Below are positions 14,938-23,516 of a stretch of DNA of 64,000 nucleotides, in pieces. Made by a program: the position numbers and the translations under genes. Below the pieces are notes generated by a model. The model was not told where the DNA came from. It made no database searches and was given only the letters and a program-made list of their open reading frames with translations. This stretch comes from a virus: IMG/VR virus record IMGVR_UViG_3300018063_000012, positions 37,318-101,317 of that record, one strand, 5' to 3'. The first letter of the stretch is position 1. Each line of letters opens with the position of its first letter.

Positions 14938-15219
14938 ATGGAACTGATGAACAATGTAATAAAGGCCAAAGAATCCTTTAAACGACTGGAGTTACATAAA
15001 TCTATCAGAGAAAACTACAAGAGTAGGAAGTTTATTTCCTTCTGCGTAGTCTGGTCCTTCGGAAGCTTGATGTTTTATATGAAAGCGATGACCGCCGCTG
15101 AATGGATCGGATTCTCCGAATGGCTATTAGGTATATTTTTCTTTTTCAATATCGCCGACAAATCGGGGTTACTGGGGATGATTAAGAAACAGGATAGCGA
15201 TACTGAGAGATTGAAATGA
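14938..15219 (+). CDS. putative holin, two membrane segments
   Basis: 93 residues, with hydrophobic stretches near 32-50 (ISFCVVWSFGSLMFYM) and 57-72 (EWLLGIFFFFNIADKS) and charged ends. Size, topology and position just upstream of the endolysin support a class II-like holin. It starts directly after the previous stop and its TGA overlaps the ATG of an HNH gene that separates it from the endolysin. Confidence 0.6.
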   Translation: MELMNNVIKAKESFKRLELHKSIRENYKSRKFISFCVVWSFGSLMFYMKAMTAAEWIGFSEWLLGIFFFFNIADKSGLLGMIKKQDSDTERLK

Positions 15220-15677
15220 AGTCTATAATTCAGATAGAAAAAGATAGGGAGTATCAACGACTTTATAAAATAAAGAAGTCTATAATTCAGATAGAAAAAG
15301 ATAGGGAGTATCAACGACTTTATAAAATAAAGAATAGAGATAAGATTAATAGTCAAGTCCAAGCGTGGGTTAAAAATCATCCTGACTATTATCCCGAATA
15401 TAGGTGTCAGTATAAGTACCAAATATCATTTAAAGATAAACAAGATATGCTGATTAACCAGAATTCTGAATGTGCTATCTGTAGACAATTACTACAGATA
15501 GATAAAGCGTTTATTGACCATGACCACAAATCAAGTAAGATACGAGGATTACTGTGTTATAATTGTAATATGGGGATAGGTCATTTACATGATTCTATAG
15601 TTGTTCTTGAACAAGCTATTGAATATCTAAAAATATATGCTACGGATACTTCTACAACGACTAAAGATAAAAGGTAA
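15216..15677 (+). CDS. HNH/endonuclease VII-type homing endonuclease with duplicated N-terminus
   Basis: 153 residues. The core CAICRQLLQIDKAFIDHDHKS then RGLLCYNCNMGIG is the zinc-linked beta-beta-alpha site of recombination endonuclease VII-like enzymes: IDHDH gives the catalytic His, with CxxC pairs around it. The first 38 residues after Met are two exact copies of a 19-residue unit beginning KSIIQIEKD, from a perfect 57-bp tandem duplication. It is wedged between holin and endolysin and overlaps both. Confidence 0.8.
   Translation: MKSIIQIEKDREYQRLYKIKKSIIQIEKDREYQRLYKIKNRDKINSQVQAWVKNHPDYYPEYRCQYKYQISFKDKQDMLINQNSECAICRQLLQIDKAFIDHDHKSSKIRGLLCYNCNMGIGHLHDSIVVLEQAIEYLKIYATDTSTTTKDKR
15219..15332 (+). 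repeat. 57-bp perfect tandem duplication in the HNH gene
   Basis: 15219-15275 is repeated without change at 15276-15332, keeping frame (19 codons per unit). No differences between copies, so the event is recent or the copies are kept alike by recombination. Confidence 0.95.
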
Positions 15678-16290
15678 TTCCGCATACATAAAAGTGGATC
15701 CAACCGGTTTTGTGGTGCCAGAGAAGGCGCTGCTTTATCCACCGGCCGCAAAAGCATTCAATCAATACTTAGATTGGATGGCCGCAGAAAGAGAACTACA
15801 CCCATTGGTAAATGACTGCTTTCGTAGTCCACAGGAGCAGATTGAAATTAAGAAAAAGAAACCGACTCTGGCATACTTGCCCGGTCAATCAGGTCACAAT
15901 TGGGGGATCTCTGTAGATTTATCTACGGCATTACTACGGCAAGAGGCGACTAAGAATGGGATTAAATATGCGACTATGAGAGAAGACTTAGCACGCTTCG
16001 GGTGGACACCATCACCTAAAGAGGCGTGGCATTTTAATTTTCTAGAAGGACGCGCTGGAATTCAGGATTGGGTATCCTTTAAATACGGGACGGCCTGGGA
16101 CGGTGCAGATGATTTACCGGCGCATGATCTTCAACAGGCATTGCAGAAGTTAGGATACTATAATTTCGATACTATTAAAGCTGTTCAAGCATTCCAGAAA
16201 GACTATATGTTAGATATCGACGGTAAGGTCGGTCCTAACACCCGTAAGGTTTTACTAATAGCTACGGCAGAACTCTCTATCATTTCCTAA
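15637..16290 (+). CDS. M15 peptidase endolysin with peptidoglycan-binding domain
   Basis: The catalytic domain resembles VanY/L-Ala-D-Glu peptidases: LVNDCFRSPQEQ, then SGHNWGISVDLS with the zinc His and Asp, and KEAWHFNF with the final His. The C-terminal part, QQALQKLGYYNFDTIKAVQAFQ...DIDGKVGPNTR, is a PG_binding_1 three-helix domain. It cleaves peptide cross-links or stems at lysis. The start is uncertain: ATG 15637 lies inside the HNH gene, and the conserved part begins near GTG 15694 (VDPTGF). HNH insertion may have replaced the original start. Confidence 0.85.
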   Translation: MLRILLQRLKIKGNSAYIKVDPTGFVVPEKALLYPPAAKAFNQYLDWMAAERELHPLVNDCFRSPQEQIEIKKKKPTLAYLPGQSGHNWGISVDLSTALLRQEATKNGIKYATMREDLARFGWTPSPKEAWHFNFLEGRAGIQDWVSFKYGTAWDGADDLPAHDLQQALQKLGYYNFDTIKAVQAFQKDYMLDIDGKVGPNTRKVLLIATAELSIIS

Positions 16291-16360
16291 GCTCTAACAT
16301 ACTATATTTTTAATTATTCTAAATTAGACATCGTTTCCTAAGTTATACTTCCTATTTTTA
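16279..16360 (+). promoter_or_regulatory. imperfect direct repeat upstream of the scaffold gene
   Basis: ATCATTTCCTAAGCTCTAAC...TATTTTTA (16279-16312) recurs as ATCGTTTCCTAAGTTATAC...TATTTTTA (16330-16360). A hairpin CAGAATCC / GGACTCTG follows at about 16362-16383. This 137-base spacer precedes the scaffold and major capsid genes and is a good candidate for a late promoter and its control sites; no sigma-70 match is convincing. Confidence 0.45.
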
Positions 16361-16427
16361 CCAGAATCCTAAACGGGACTCTGTATATAGTTATGACAAT
16401 CACTTAAATAACCCATGAGGAGGCTTT

Positions 16428-17252
16428 ATGTCACAGACAAAAACTGAAGACGAATTGAAGAAAGAGGCGGAGGAAAAAGCACAGGAAGAGGCGAAGGCTA
16501 AAGCCGAGGCTGAAAAGAAAGCTAAGGATGAGGCAGACGCGAAGGCTAAAGCAGAGGCAGAGGAAAAAGCTAAAGCAGAAGCCGAGGTTAAGAAACAGCT
16601 TGATGATTTAGTTAAGCGTGGAATTTTGAAGAAAGAGGGCGGGGTATTAGTTGAGGCGAAGTTTGACCCAACTTTGACACCAGCCTACAAAGAGTTAAAC
16701 ACAACGGTAGTTCAGAAAATAAGCGCCGCAACAGATAGAGTTGCACAACTCGAGAAAGAGTTGGAAAAGACTTCAAATGTCCTTAAATCAAAAGAGGATA
16801 TGGAAGCGGCAGACAAACAGCGGATGACCGAGGAGTTGAGTAAATTGAAAAGTGACTTGACGATTGAAAATCAAAAGGCTCGCGAAGCCGGGATTCAATT
16901 GCTGAAGACGCAAACTGCGGTAAAAAAGGGATTGCCCTTTAACTTCTTGGCGTATGTAACTGGAGAGACGGCCGAGGCGATTGAGGCCTCAGTTGAGAAA
17001 GTAATGGGAGATTTCGCTCTTCAAGCGAATAAATTTACTAAAGAACAGTTACAAGCCGCAGAGGCCGCGGCCGCAGAGAAGGCAAGCAAGGAGACCGAGG
17101 AGAAACTAAAACCTCGGGGTAAATCAACCCAGAATGCCGCTGAACCGGGACATATCTTTACTCGCGAAGAGATTAGAAGAATGACCTCGGCTGAATTTGC
17201 TGCAAACCGAGTCGATATCCTGCGCCAACAGAGCGAAGGATTAATAAAATAA
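16428..17252 (+). CDS. prohead scaffolding protein (coiled coil)
   Basis: 274 residues. Residues 5-62 are a low-complexity Ala-Glu-Lys helix (KAKAEAEEKAKAEAEVKKQL), followed by more coiled coil (ATDRVAQLEKELEKTSNVL) and a C-terminal basic/acidic tail. Such highly charged helical proteins directly upstream of the capsid gene are scaffolds that shape the prohead and then leave. Strong GAGGAGG ribosome site. Confidence 0.7.
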   Translation: MSQTKTEDELKKEAEEKAQEEAKAKAEAEKKAKDEADAKAKAEAEEKAKAEAEVKKQLDDLVKRGILKKEGGVLVEAKFDPTLTPAYKELNTTVVQKISAATDRVAQLEKELEKTSNVLKSKEDMEAADKQRMTEELSKLKSDLTIENQKAREAGIQLLKTQTAVKKGLPFNFLAYVTGETAEAIEASVEKVMGDFALQANKFTKEQLQAAEAAAAEKASKETEEKLKPRGKSTQNAAEPGHIFTREEIRRMTSAEFAANRVDILRQQSEGLIK

Positions 17253-17267
17253 ACGGAGGATTAGACT

Positions 17268-18560
17268 ATGCCCAGTTCATTAGGTAGTCAGAATTTAGCA
17301 CCCAACATTGCGGAAGCTTTTGGTAAACTTGTACCAGAAGTGTTTTCGCAGGAAATCGAGTTGAAGACTCGGGAATTGGGGTTTACCCGATTTCGGGATT
17401 TTGTAGTTTTGAAAGAGGATCTGCAGAAAGATCCAGGGAATTCTCTTCACATTCCTAAAGTAGCTGAATTGCGTGGTGCGCAGAGCCTCGGTCAGACTAA
17501 AATTCTGGCTGGGTCCGGTCAAGCTATTAACACTGGCTTTTTGACCCTGACTCCGACTGAATTTGGTGATGAGATTCAAATCACCCAGTATGCTGGCCTT
17601 GTATCGCCATCTGATTTGGTAGATATGGCACGTGAACTGTTAGCCCGTCAGGCTCTGAAGTCTGAAAATTTTACAGTTCGTGACGTTATGTTCGGAGCTT
17701 CCGCTAACCGGCGTTTCGCTGGTGGTGTGGCCGCGAAGACTGACGTTACCGCAGATTTAGACAAGGATGATATCGACGCTGTAGTCGAGAACCTTGAGAA
17801 CAACGAGTCTTTGAAATGGGCAGGAGAAACCTTTATGGGTTTCATCCATCCGTTTGCGAAAACGGTCATTTTGAATGATGTTGTGAGCGCCGCTGTGTAT
17901 CAGGCCGCAGTCGGTGGACAGCTGTATGCTGGTGAGATTGGTATGGTAAATAGATGCCGGTTTATCGAATCTTCCTACGTTCCTCAGGATGCATATTCTG
18001 CGGCTGGGTTGGCTTCGGCCGGTTCCTCCGGTATTACGATCGCTGATGCCAATGGTTATACTTTGGCTCCGAATCTGTGTCGAGCGGAGACGATTACCTT
18101 TACGTATACTGCTTCTGGAGATTCTTGGGCCGTGTCCGGTTCCAAATCCGGAGCGCGTAAAGCCGCTCTTTTTACTTCGACTGATAACCCGAACGATGCT
18201 ACGAAGAGTCCTGTGGTGGCGAAAGCCGCGTCATATACTGACGGTAACGCAACGACTTATAAAGTGGCGTTGGCTGTGGAAGATGAAGATGGGAATACGA
18301 TCGGCTACGATGTTGTACTGAACGCTGGCGCTATGACTGGCGCGGCCTCTGATGACACCGCTACATTGCTGATTGTGGTTCATACCTTGACTTCTATTTT
18401 CGGTCAGAGACATCTGGCCTTCGGTGTGATTAAGCCAGTTACCTTCTTGGGTGCTGAGGCATTTGACTATGGACGTATCGTGGGCATAGCTTGGAACGCG
18501 TTTTGGGCATGCGACTTTCTTCATAAATCATATGGATATGTCATGCAGGCTCTAAGGTAA
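17268..18560 (+). CDS. major capsid protein, N4-gp56 family
   Basis: 430 residues. Segments such as GQTKILAGSGQAINTG, TPTEFGDEIQITQYAGLVSP, GEIGMVNRCRFIESS and GQRHLAFGVIKPVTFLGAE...DYGRIVGIAWNAFWA are typical of N4-gp56 capsid proteins (HK97 fold). Residues about 255-370 form a Thr/Ser/Gly-rich insert (TASGDSWAVSGSKSGARKA) that looks like an added surface domain. Codons favour GCT, GGT and CGT, in keeping with high expression. Followed by a strong hairpin. Confidence 0.85.
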   Translation: MPSSLGSQNLAPNIAEAFGKLVPEVFSQEIELKTRELGFTRFRDFVVLKEDLQKDPGNSLHIPKVAELRGAQSLGQTKILAGSGQAINTGFLTLTPTEFGDEIQITQYAGLVSPSDLVDMARELLARQALKSENFTVRDVMFGASANRRFAGGVAAKTDVTADLDKDDIDAVVENLENNESLKWAGETFMGFIHPFAKTVILNDVVSAAVYQAAVGGQLYAGEIGMVNRCRFIESSYVPQDAYSAAGLASAGSSGITIADANGYTLAPNLCRAETITFTYTASGDSWAVSGSKSGARKAALFTSTDNPNDATKSPVVAKAASYTDGNATTYKVALAVEDEDGNTIGYDVVLNAGAMTGAASDDTATLLIVVHTLTSIFGQRHLAFGVIKPVTFLGAEAFDYGRIVGIAWNAFWACDFLHKSYGYVMQALR

Positions 18561-18599
18561 TTGAATAAGGATAATTAAGTAGTTAGTTGTATACATATT

Positions 18600-18626
18600 G
18601 GCCGGGCCGGTTAAACCGGCCCGGCC
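18600..18626 (+). terminator. GC-rich hairpin after the capsid gene
   Basis: GGCCGGGCCGG and CCGGCCCGGCC form a perfect 11-bp stem with a TTAAA loop, followed by ATTTGTG rather than a T-tract. It probably attenuates or protects the abundant capsid mRNA; complete termination is uncertain. Confidence 0.8.
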
Positions 18627-18651
18627 ATTTGTGTTAGAAAGGAGAGATAAT

Positions 18652-18837
18652 ATGGATACGAATAAACCAAACCAGAATATAGGTAACGCTAAGAAACATA
18701 GAGTATTGGTAGTGAAGGATGAGTCCTTTGAATATGGTCAGACAAAGAAAAACTTTTTTCGCGGACAGTTAATCAATATTGAACATGAACTATATGATAA
18801 ACTTAAGACAGCGGGGATTATAGTAGACGCTCCGTAG
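18652..18837 (+). CDS. hypothetical structural-region protein, 61 aa
   Basis: Start at ATG 18652, preceded by AAAGGAGAGATAAT. A basic N-terminus is followed by beta pattern VLVVKDESFEYGQTKKNFFRG and a helix. No family recognised; it lies in the head-to-neck segment. Confidence 0.6.
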   Translation: MDTNKPNQNIGNAKKHRVLVVKDESFEYGQTKKNFFRGQLINIEHELYDKLKTAGIIVDAP

Positions 18838-18846
18838 GAGTTTTAA

Positions 18847-19368
18847 ATGCGTGTTTTTGAAGCCAAACAAGGCGATACCATCATTCTGGAAAAGATCTTC
18901 GTTCGTAATGACCAGTTAAAGATAGCTTCGTCCGATGTATTAGTTTTTGTATTTGCATTACCAAGCGGATTTGAGCAGGCACCAATAGAAACATACGGAA
19001 ATTACATAGGAGAGCCTTTTATAATAGGTGAGAAGGCGGTACTAAATACTGTGACTAATCGATATGAATATAGTTTGCAGGTCGGACAGTCCTGGGGATT
19101 GGGAACATACTTAGTCCGCTGGAATGCAACCATAGAGTCCGGAAATATATTTGAATGGGACCGCCTAATGATTATTGGAGCGACAACTCAGGATATAGCG
19201 GACGTGATGGCGATGCCTAATTCTGTAACTGCTAATGGAATATCAGTTGATTATAGTCAGAAATTAGATAATCTAACAAGCCAAAGACCAATTGATGTTG
19301 GACAAATATCCAAAGATAGAGCCAGAGCAGTTCCGGATATTAGAAACAAGGACTATAAGAGAAAGTAA
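18847..19368 (+). CDS. head or neck protein, beta-sandwich-like
   Basis: 173 residues, beta-rich (DTIILEKIFVRND, WGLGTYLVRWNATIESG), with a charged helical tail DRARAVPDIRNKDYKRK. Same place as head-completion or decoration proteins in related gene orders. No specific family match made. Confidence 0.5.
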   Translation: MRVFEAKQGDTIILEKIFVRNDQLKIASSDVLVFVFALPSGFEQAPIETYGNYIGEPFIIGEKAVLNTVTNRYEYSLQVGQSWGLGTYLVRWNATIESGNIFEWDRLMIIGATTQDIADVMAMPNSVTANGISVDYSQKLDNLTSQRPIDVGQISKDRARAVPDIRNKDYKRK

Positions 19369-19796
19369 TGGGAATACAGTATTTATCGGAAAAACAAATA
19401 CGGCAGATGAAGATAGACTTTGAAAAGTCTGTTTTGATTGCCGGTTTTGATATTACATATAAGAAGTTCGAGAACTTAAATGAATCGGATCCTCTATATG
19501 ATGGAGAACGTAAAAAGAAGGATTTAATATATCGGAATGTCAAGATTAAAGCCCTTGTGAATCTGAACCCTCGGGCGTGGGTGACAGATGACTTGGGTAA
19601 TAGGAAAGATATAGATGCACAATTTACTATAGCTGCAAAGTCATTTGAGGATTTGCAGTTGGACGCGGTGGATGCAAGAGATAGGGTTGAGTTTGGAGAC
19701 GAGGAGTATATTATAATACAGATAAGAAAAGGTCCGCTTCCGATGGGAGAGGTATTATCATATATGTTATCCTGTAAAACAATGGTGGGAATCTAA
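19368..19796 (+). CDS. head-tail connector/neck protein
   Basis: 142 residues with mixed beta structure (DLIYRNVKIKALVNLNP, RVEFGDEEYIIIQIRKGPL). Length and position, one gene before an HK97-gp10-like protein, fit a neck or connector. TAATG overlaps link it to both neighbours. Confidence 0.5.
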   Translation: MGIQYLSEKQIRQMKIDFEKSVLIAGFDITYKKFENLNESDPLYDGERKKKDLIYRNVKIKALVNLNPRAWVTDDLGNRKDIDAQFTIAAKSFEDLQLDAVDARDRVEFGDEEYIIIQIRKGPLPMGEVLSYMLSCKTMVGI

Positions 19797-20296
19797 TGAT
19801 TAAAGTCACCATAGAAAAAAATGACCTTGATAAACTTAAATCATTATTTTCTGCATTAGGGGAGAATGCTCCAAGAGCCGCCGATGGACTTATGCAGACT
19901 ATAGCATCAGATTTGAAGTTCGCCTTTAAACAGAATCTATGGGAACGTAAACTAAAATTGGAACCACTTAAACCATCATACTTACAGAGTAAAGTTGCAA
20001 TGGGTAGGTTTCCACAAATATTGATTAGCACAAGTCAAATGGTAGCGTCGGTAGAATCTCGAAAATTAGAGAACTTTGTATACTTTATTGGAGTACCATC
20101 AGGGAAGGTGCATAAAAAGACAGGTATTAAATTGAGTGATTTGGCGATGATACATGAGTTCGGTTCAATTGCAAGAGGTATACCACCACGTCCAGCTTGG
20201 ACATTGACAGCAGTGCGATTTGAGAAACAGGTGCCAAAGATAATTGATAAGTTCCTAACTAAGTTCGCTAAAGATTTACTAGCAGGTAAAGTATAA
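19796..20296 (+). CDS. gp10-like / virion morphogenesis (tail completion) protein
   Basis: 166 residues. The MIHEFGSIARGIPPRPAW segment near 121-138 is the trademark of HK97-gp10/Mu gpG-like proteins that join heads and tails (HExG..IPxRP). Preceded by an amphipathic helix (KLKSLFSALGENAPRAADGL). Its TAA overlaps the ATG of a MAW-family gene. Confidence 0.75.
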   Translation: MIKVTIEKNDLDKLKSLFSALGENAPRAADGLMQTIASDLKFAFKQNLWERKLKLEPLKPSYLQSKVAMGRFPQILISTSQMVASVESRKLENFVYFIGVPSGKVHKKTGIKLSDLAMIHEFGSIARGIPPRPAWTLTAVRFEKQVPKIIDKFLTKFAKDLLAGKV

Positions 20297-20619
20297 TGGC
20301 TTGGACAGAGGCCGCAAGAGCCGCGAGTGCATTAGTTAGACGACAGCGTGGTAAGAAGATTACTCCAATAGGAGATAAGAAATTTGCCGGACTTAAACTA
20401 AAAGCAACTGGAAAATCACTAACGAAAAGAGTACCGTTCGGTATTAATAGAGCGGGGAAGACTGTATATACAAGAGTGCCGATAAAACCAAACCTGAAGT
20501 ATAAGAATAGGAAATCTAATCAACAGAAACCCTTTGTTCCAAGTGGTAGATTTTATAACGTGGTAGGACGCCACGGCTGGAAGAAGAGGATTAAAAATAC
20601 AATAAAGTTGGGCGGATAA
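20296..20619 (+). CDS. MAW-family small basic protein 9, in the tail module
   Basis: 107 residues. Signature MAWTEAARAASALVRRQRGKK, near-identical over 20 residues to array member 1, followed by a different basic, Pro/Asn-containing core and the tail KLGG. It stands alone 6 kb from the array, between the gp10-like protein and the tail terminator candidate, so the family is tied to virion assembly regions. Confidence 0.7.
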   Translation: MAWTEAARAASALVRRQRGKKITPIGDKKFAGLKLKATGKSLTKRVPFGINRAGKTVYTRVPIKPNLKYKNRKSNQQKPFVPSGRFYNVVGRHGWKKRIKNTIKLGG

Positions 20620-20620
20620 G

Positions 20621-21238
20621 ATGGCGGACTACGCTGATATTTTAAATATATTTGTAAAAGTTGACCAAGCTATCAAAGACGTTGTTCACGAGAAATTGAT
20701 TATCCTGCAGGGAACTAATATGGAGACTAAGATACCAGCACGGATCCTTGGGGTAGAAGAAGAATTTAACTCCGCCAGCTATCCATCATTTATAGTTAAT
20801 CCCTTAGATGTACGACTTGACCTAAGGAGGTTTAATGATGAACGTCAAATCGAAGATGCAACATCGCTGACTAAAAGAGTGAAAGCACCAAAACAACCTT
20901 ATCTGGCGACTTACATTGTGTCGGGATTTGCCCAAAATATGCGAGTCCTCAGAGAGATGCAGTTTTTTCTTGCGTCGGCCTTTCCGGTAAATGGATTCAT
21001 AACTATAAATGGAACGGAGGATATCAGGATTGACTTAAAGTCACAGGATAGTAATGTGGACTTTCCGAATAAGGAATTTGTGTCCAGAATGATTCTGGAT
21101 GCTTGGATACTACTTGATGTTGATGTCACAGGAGAATTAGTGAAACGAGTATATAATACTATTACTATTTCATTCCATAATCAAGACGGACGGTCAGCAG
21201 TAGTTGATACAGAAGACTTTAGTTGGGATGTATCCTAA
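20621..21238 (+). CDS. probable tail terminator/completion protein
   Basis: 205 residues with N-terminal helix (ILNIFVKVDQAIKDVVHEK) and beta segments (YPSFIVNPLDVRLDLRRF, ATYIVSGFAQNMRV). Just before the sheath gene, the usual place of the tail terminator in myoviruses. Assignment rests mainly on position. Confidence 0.5.
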   Translation: MADYADILNIFVKVDQAIKDVVHEKLIILQGTNMETKIPARILGVEEEFNSASYPSFIVNPLDVRLDLRRFNDERQIEDATSLTKRVKAPKQPYLATYIVSGFAQNMRVLREMQFFLASAFPVNGFITINGTEDIRIDLKSQDSNVDFPNKEFVSRMILDAWILLDVDVTGELVKRVYNTITISFHNQDGRSAVVDTEDFSWDVS

Positions 21239-21252
21239 GAGGAGATTCTAAT

Positions 21253-21516
21253 ATGTTGAGTCGCAGAAAGAAAAAAGATGTAGCCATAGAACGAGCGAAA
21301 GCTATTAAAGAATTGAAGGTCGATGTGCCAGATGTGATACTAAATAATCAGGCATCGCCCATAGATATATGTGGCAAGAATGGAAAATCTATTCTTGTGC
21401 TTGAACCTTACGGGAGTGTCACTCTGAGTGATAGCTTGAAGGAAACGCTGAATAACAGCGAACAGTATAGAAACCTAATAGCCAGAGGAATTTTGGCAAA
21501 GGTGAAATACCAGTAA
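21253..21516 (+). CDS. hypothetical protein, 87 aa
   Basis: Start at ATG 21253, with AAGAGGAGATTC upstream. Basic N-terminus (MLSRRKKKDVAIERAKAIK), then a beta part (KSILVLEPYGSVTLSDSL). Small proteins just before the sheath are frequent in myoviruses, but I cannot name it. Confidence 0.55.
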   Translation: MLSRRKKKDVAIERAKAIKELKVDVPDVILNNQASPIDICGKNGKSILVLEPYGSVTLSDSLKETLNNSEQYRNLIARGILAKVKYQ

Positions 21517-21530
21517 CGGAGGAATGACTT

Positions 21531-23039
21531 ATGACAATTGGGATTAACATAACAGAGTTGGTGTCGCAAGGTTCACCGGTCTTAGAAGGTGATAACGAAC
21601 TGACTCCGGGATTCTTGGTAGTGTCTAAACGAGGCCCGGCTGACTTTCCAATACTGATTACCAGTATGAATCAATTCAAAAGACTATTCGGTGAGCATAC
21701 TACTGCCGGATACGGAGCTTATGTTTTGGAAGGTTATTTTTTGAACGGCGGAAGAAAAGCTTTTGTGAGTCGTATAGTTGGCTCCGGTGCCGCGGCTTCC
21801 GCGGTTACATTGGTCGATAGAGCCAGTACGCCATTGGACACATTGACGATTGAAGCTGGATATAAAGGACGACTTGACAAAGGAACTTGGGGGGATAATC
21901 TATCGGTAGCTATTACTGATAACGTAGACGATACCACTCTGTTTGACTTAGAAGTACTTCTCTCCGGTGTGACTAAAGAAGTATGGCGAGGAGTGACTCC
22001 TGCGACAGCTGTCACAGCAATAAATGACTCTGTATCAGGTTCCGAATATATCAAAGCGACTAACGAGAACTCTACTTCAACAGCACCGGATAATAATCCA
22101 GCAGTCGGAAGTTCAAACTTAAGTGCCGGTGTCGCAGGTTCCGCCCCGGCCGTTACAGCATATAATGGAGTGCAGGCTGACTTTACAGGGGTGTATGCTT
22201 TCGATGCACTTGATATTAGTCATCTGGCTAATGCGGAGTCGACTGATGCAACGCATTTAGATAATCTGCGAGATTATTGTTCAGCGAGAGGAACCATTCT
22301 TGGAGTGGCCTCTATTCCAGTTGCATCAACTGTGTCTTCCGCTAAGACATTCGGACAGGCATTGCAAATTTCAAATGCTTATATGGCACTGTATGGCGGA
22401 TGGGTTTTGGTGAGTGACCCAATTGGTTCGGGTCCTAATCCACTTAAATGGGTGTCCCCGGTTGGACATGTCCTTGGAGTATATGCCAGAACATTGCGTG
22501 ACCGTGGAGTGCATAAAGCCCCGGCTGGTGTAACAGACGGCCAGCTAAAAGGAGTTTTTGATATTGATATGGATGTGAATAATGATACAGACTTGACAGA
22601 CTTAGCCACTAATGGTGTGAATACGCTTAAGGCAGTGCCAGGTTATGGTAATTGCGTTCTGGTGTCCAGAACTCTCTCCAAAGATGTTCGGTGGAGATTC
22701 GTGAACGTTCGGAACTTGTTTAACTATGTAAAACGGGCGCTGAAGAATGGATTGGCTTTCGTTCAGCAAGAACCGAATGATGGGGTGCTAAGGGCGAAGG
22801 TTAAGAATAACACTGTCCTTCCTTTTATGCGCACTTTGTTTCAGGCAGGAGCTTTTGGGTCCGGTAAATTTGAGGACTTGGTAAGTATCATTTGTGATGA
22901 ATCTAATAACCCGCCAAACGAGATTGAGTTGGGAAATTTCCATCTGGATATGACTTTCTTCCCAAGCAAACCAGCGGAGAGTATTTTCATCTCTGTAGCC
23001 CAGCAACAGACAGGTAGTTCAGCCGCGTCCGAGACTTAA
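21531..23039 (+). CDS. contractile tail sheath protein
   Basis: 502 residues. Begins ITELVSQGSPVLEG with FLVVSKRGPADFPILITSMNQF near 30-50 and YGAYVLEGYFLNGGRKAFVSR; these and the C-terminal WRFVNVRNLFNYVKRALKNGL with AVFxEPND-like VQQEPND match sheath proteins of phages and contractile injection systems. The C-terminal part inserts into neighbouring subunits and drives contraction. Confidence 0.9.
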   Translation: MTIGINITELVSQGSPVLEGDNELTPGFLVVSKRGPADFPILITSMNQFKRLFGEHTTAGYGAYVLEGYFLNGGRKAFVSRIVGSGAAASAVTLVDRASTPLDTLTIEAGYKGRLDKGTWGDNLSVAITDNVDDTTLFDLEVLLSGVTKEVWRGVTPATAVTAINDSVSGSEYIKATNENSTSTAPDNNPAVGSSNLSAGVAGSAPAVTAYNGVQADFTGVYAFDALDISHLANAESTDATHLDNLRDYCSARGTILGVASIPVASTVSSAKTFGQALQISNAYMALYGGWVLVSDPIGSGPNPLKWVSPVGHVLGVYARTLRDRGVHKAPAGVTDGQLKGVFDIDMDVNNDTDLTDLATNGVNTLKAVPGYGNCVLVSRTLSKDVRWRFVNVRNLFNYVKRALKNGLAFVQQEPNDGVLRAKVKNNTVLPFMRTLFQAGAFGSGKFEDLVSIICDESNNPPNEIELGNFHLDMTFFPSKPAESIFISVAQQQTGSSAASET

Positions 23040-23040
23040 G

Positions 23041-23514
23041 ATGAAGATTTGCTCTAAATGTAGAATAGAGAAAGAGCTCTCCGATTTTGGATTAGATAAC
23101 AGAATGAGACTGGGGAGAAGATCCGCCTGTCGGGAATGTAATGCTAAATTTAAACGAGAGCAGTATTCTAAAAATAGAGAACAAATTTTAATAGACGTTA
23201 AAAAATACCAAGCAAAATATCCAGAAGTGGGATTAAACGCCACTTTGAAACGGTCATATGGAATAATGAGTAAAGATTGGGATAGGATGTTTAATACCCA
23301 AGAAGATATGTGTGCAAGATGTCATAAACTAATGGATAGAAATAAGAGAAGAGAAATTCACGTCGACCATAATCATTTAACTGGACAAGTGCGAGCTTTA
23401 ATCCACCGCAGGTGTAACCTTTTGATTAGTGGAGTAGATGATAAGGATGAACTAAAGTTGTCGCTAGAATACTTGAAAAAGTATGATAGAGAATGGGCTA
23501 TGGAGGTTAAATAA
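23041..23514 (+). CDS. recombination endonuclease VII-like HNH enzyme
   Basis: 157 residues. An N-terminal zinc ribbon (ICSKCRIEKELSDFG...CREC) precedes the HNH core CARCHKL...IHVDHNHLTGQVRALIHRRC. The HVDHNH and RRCN elements are the catalytic and zinc residues of T4 gp49-like enzymes. It lies between sheath and tube, one or two bases from each, so it is a free-standing homing insertion rather than part of tail assembly. Confidence 0.85.
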   Translation: MKICSKCRIEKELSDFGLDNRMRLGRRSACRECNAKFKREQYSKNREQILIDVKKYQAKYPEVGLNATLKRSYGIMSKDWDRMFNTQEDMCARCHKLMDRNKRREIHVDHNHLTGQVRALIHRRCNLLISGVDDKDELKLSLEYLKKYDREWAMEVK

Positions 23515-23516
23515 TT

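Noticed and set aside
23041-23514. Group I intron or intein around the HNH gene
   Set aside because: Sheath and tube are separate complete genes with their own starts and stops, and only 1-2 bases flank the HNH gene; no room for intron RNA.
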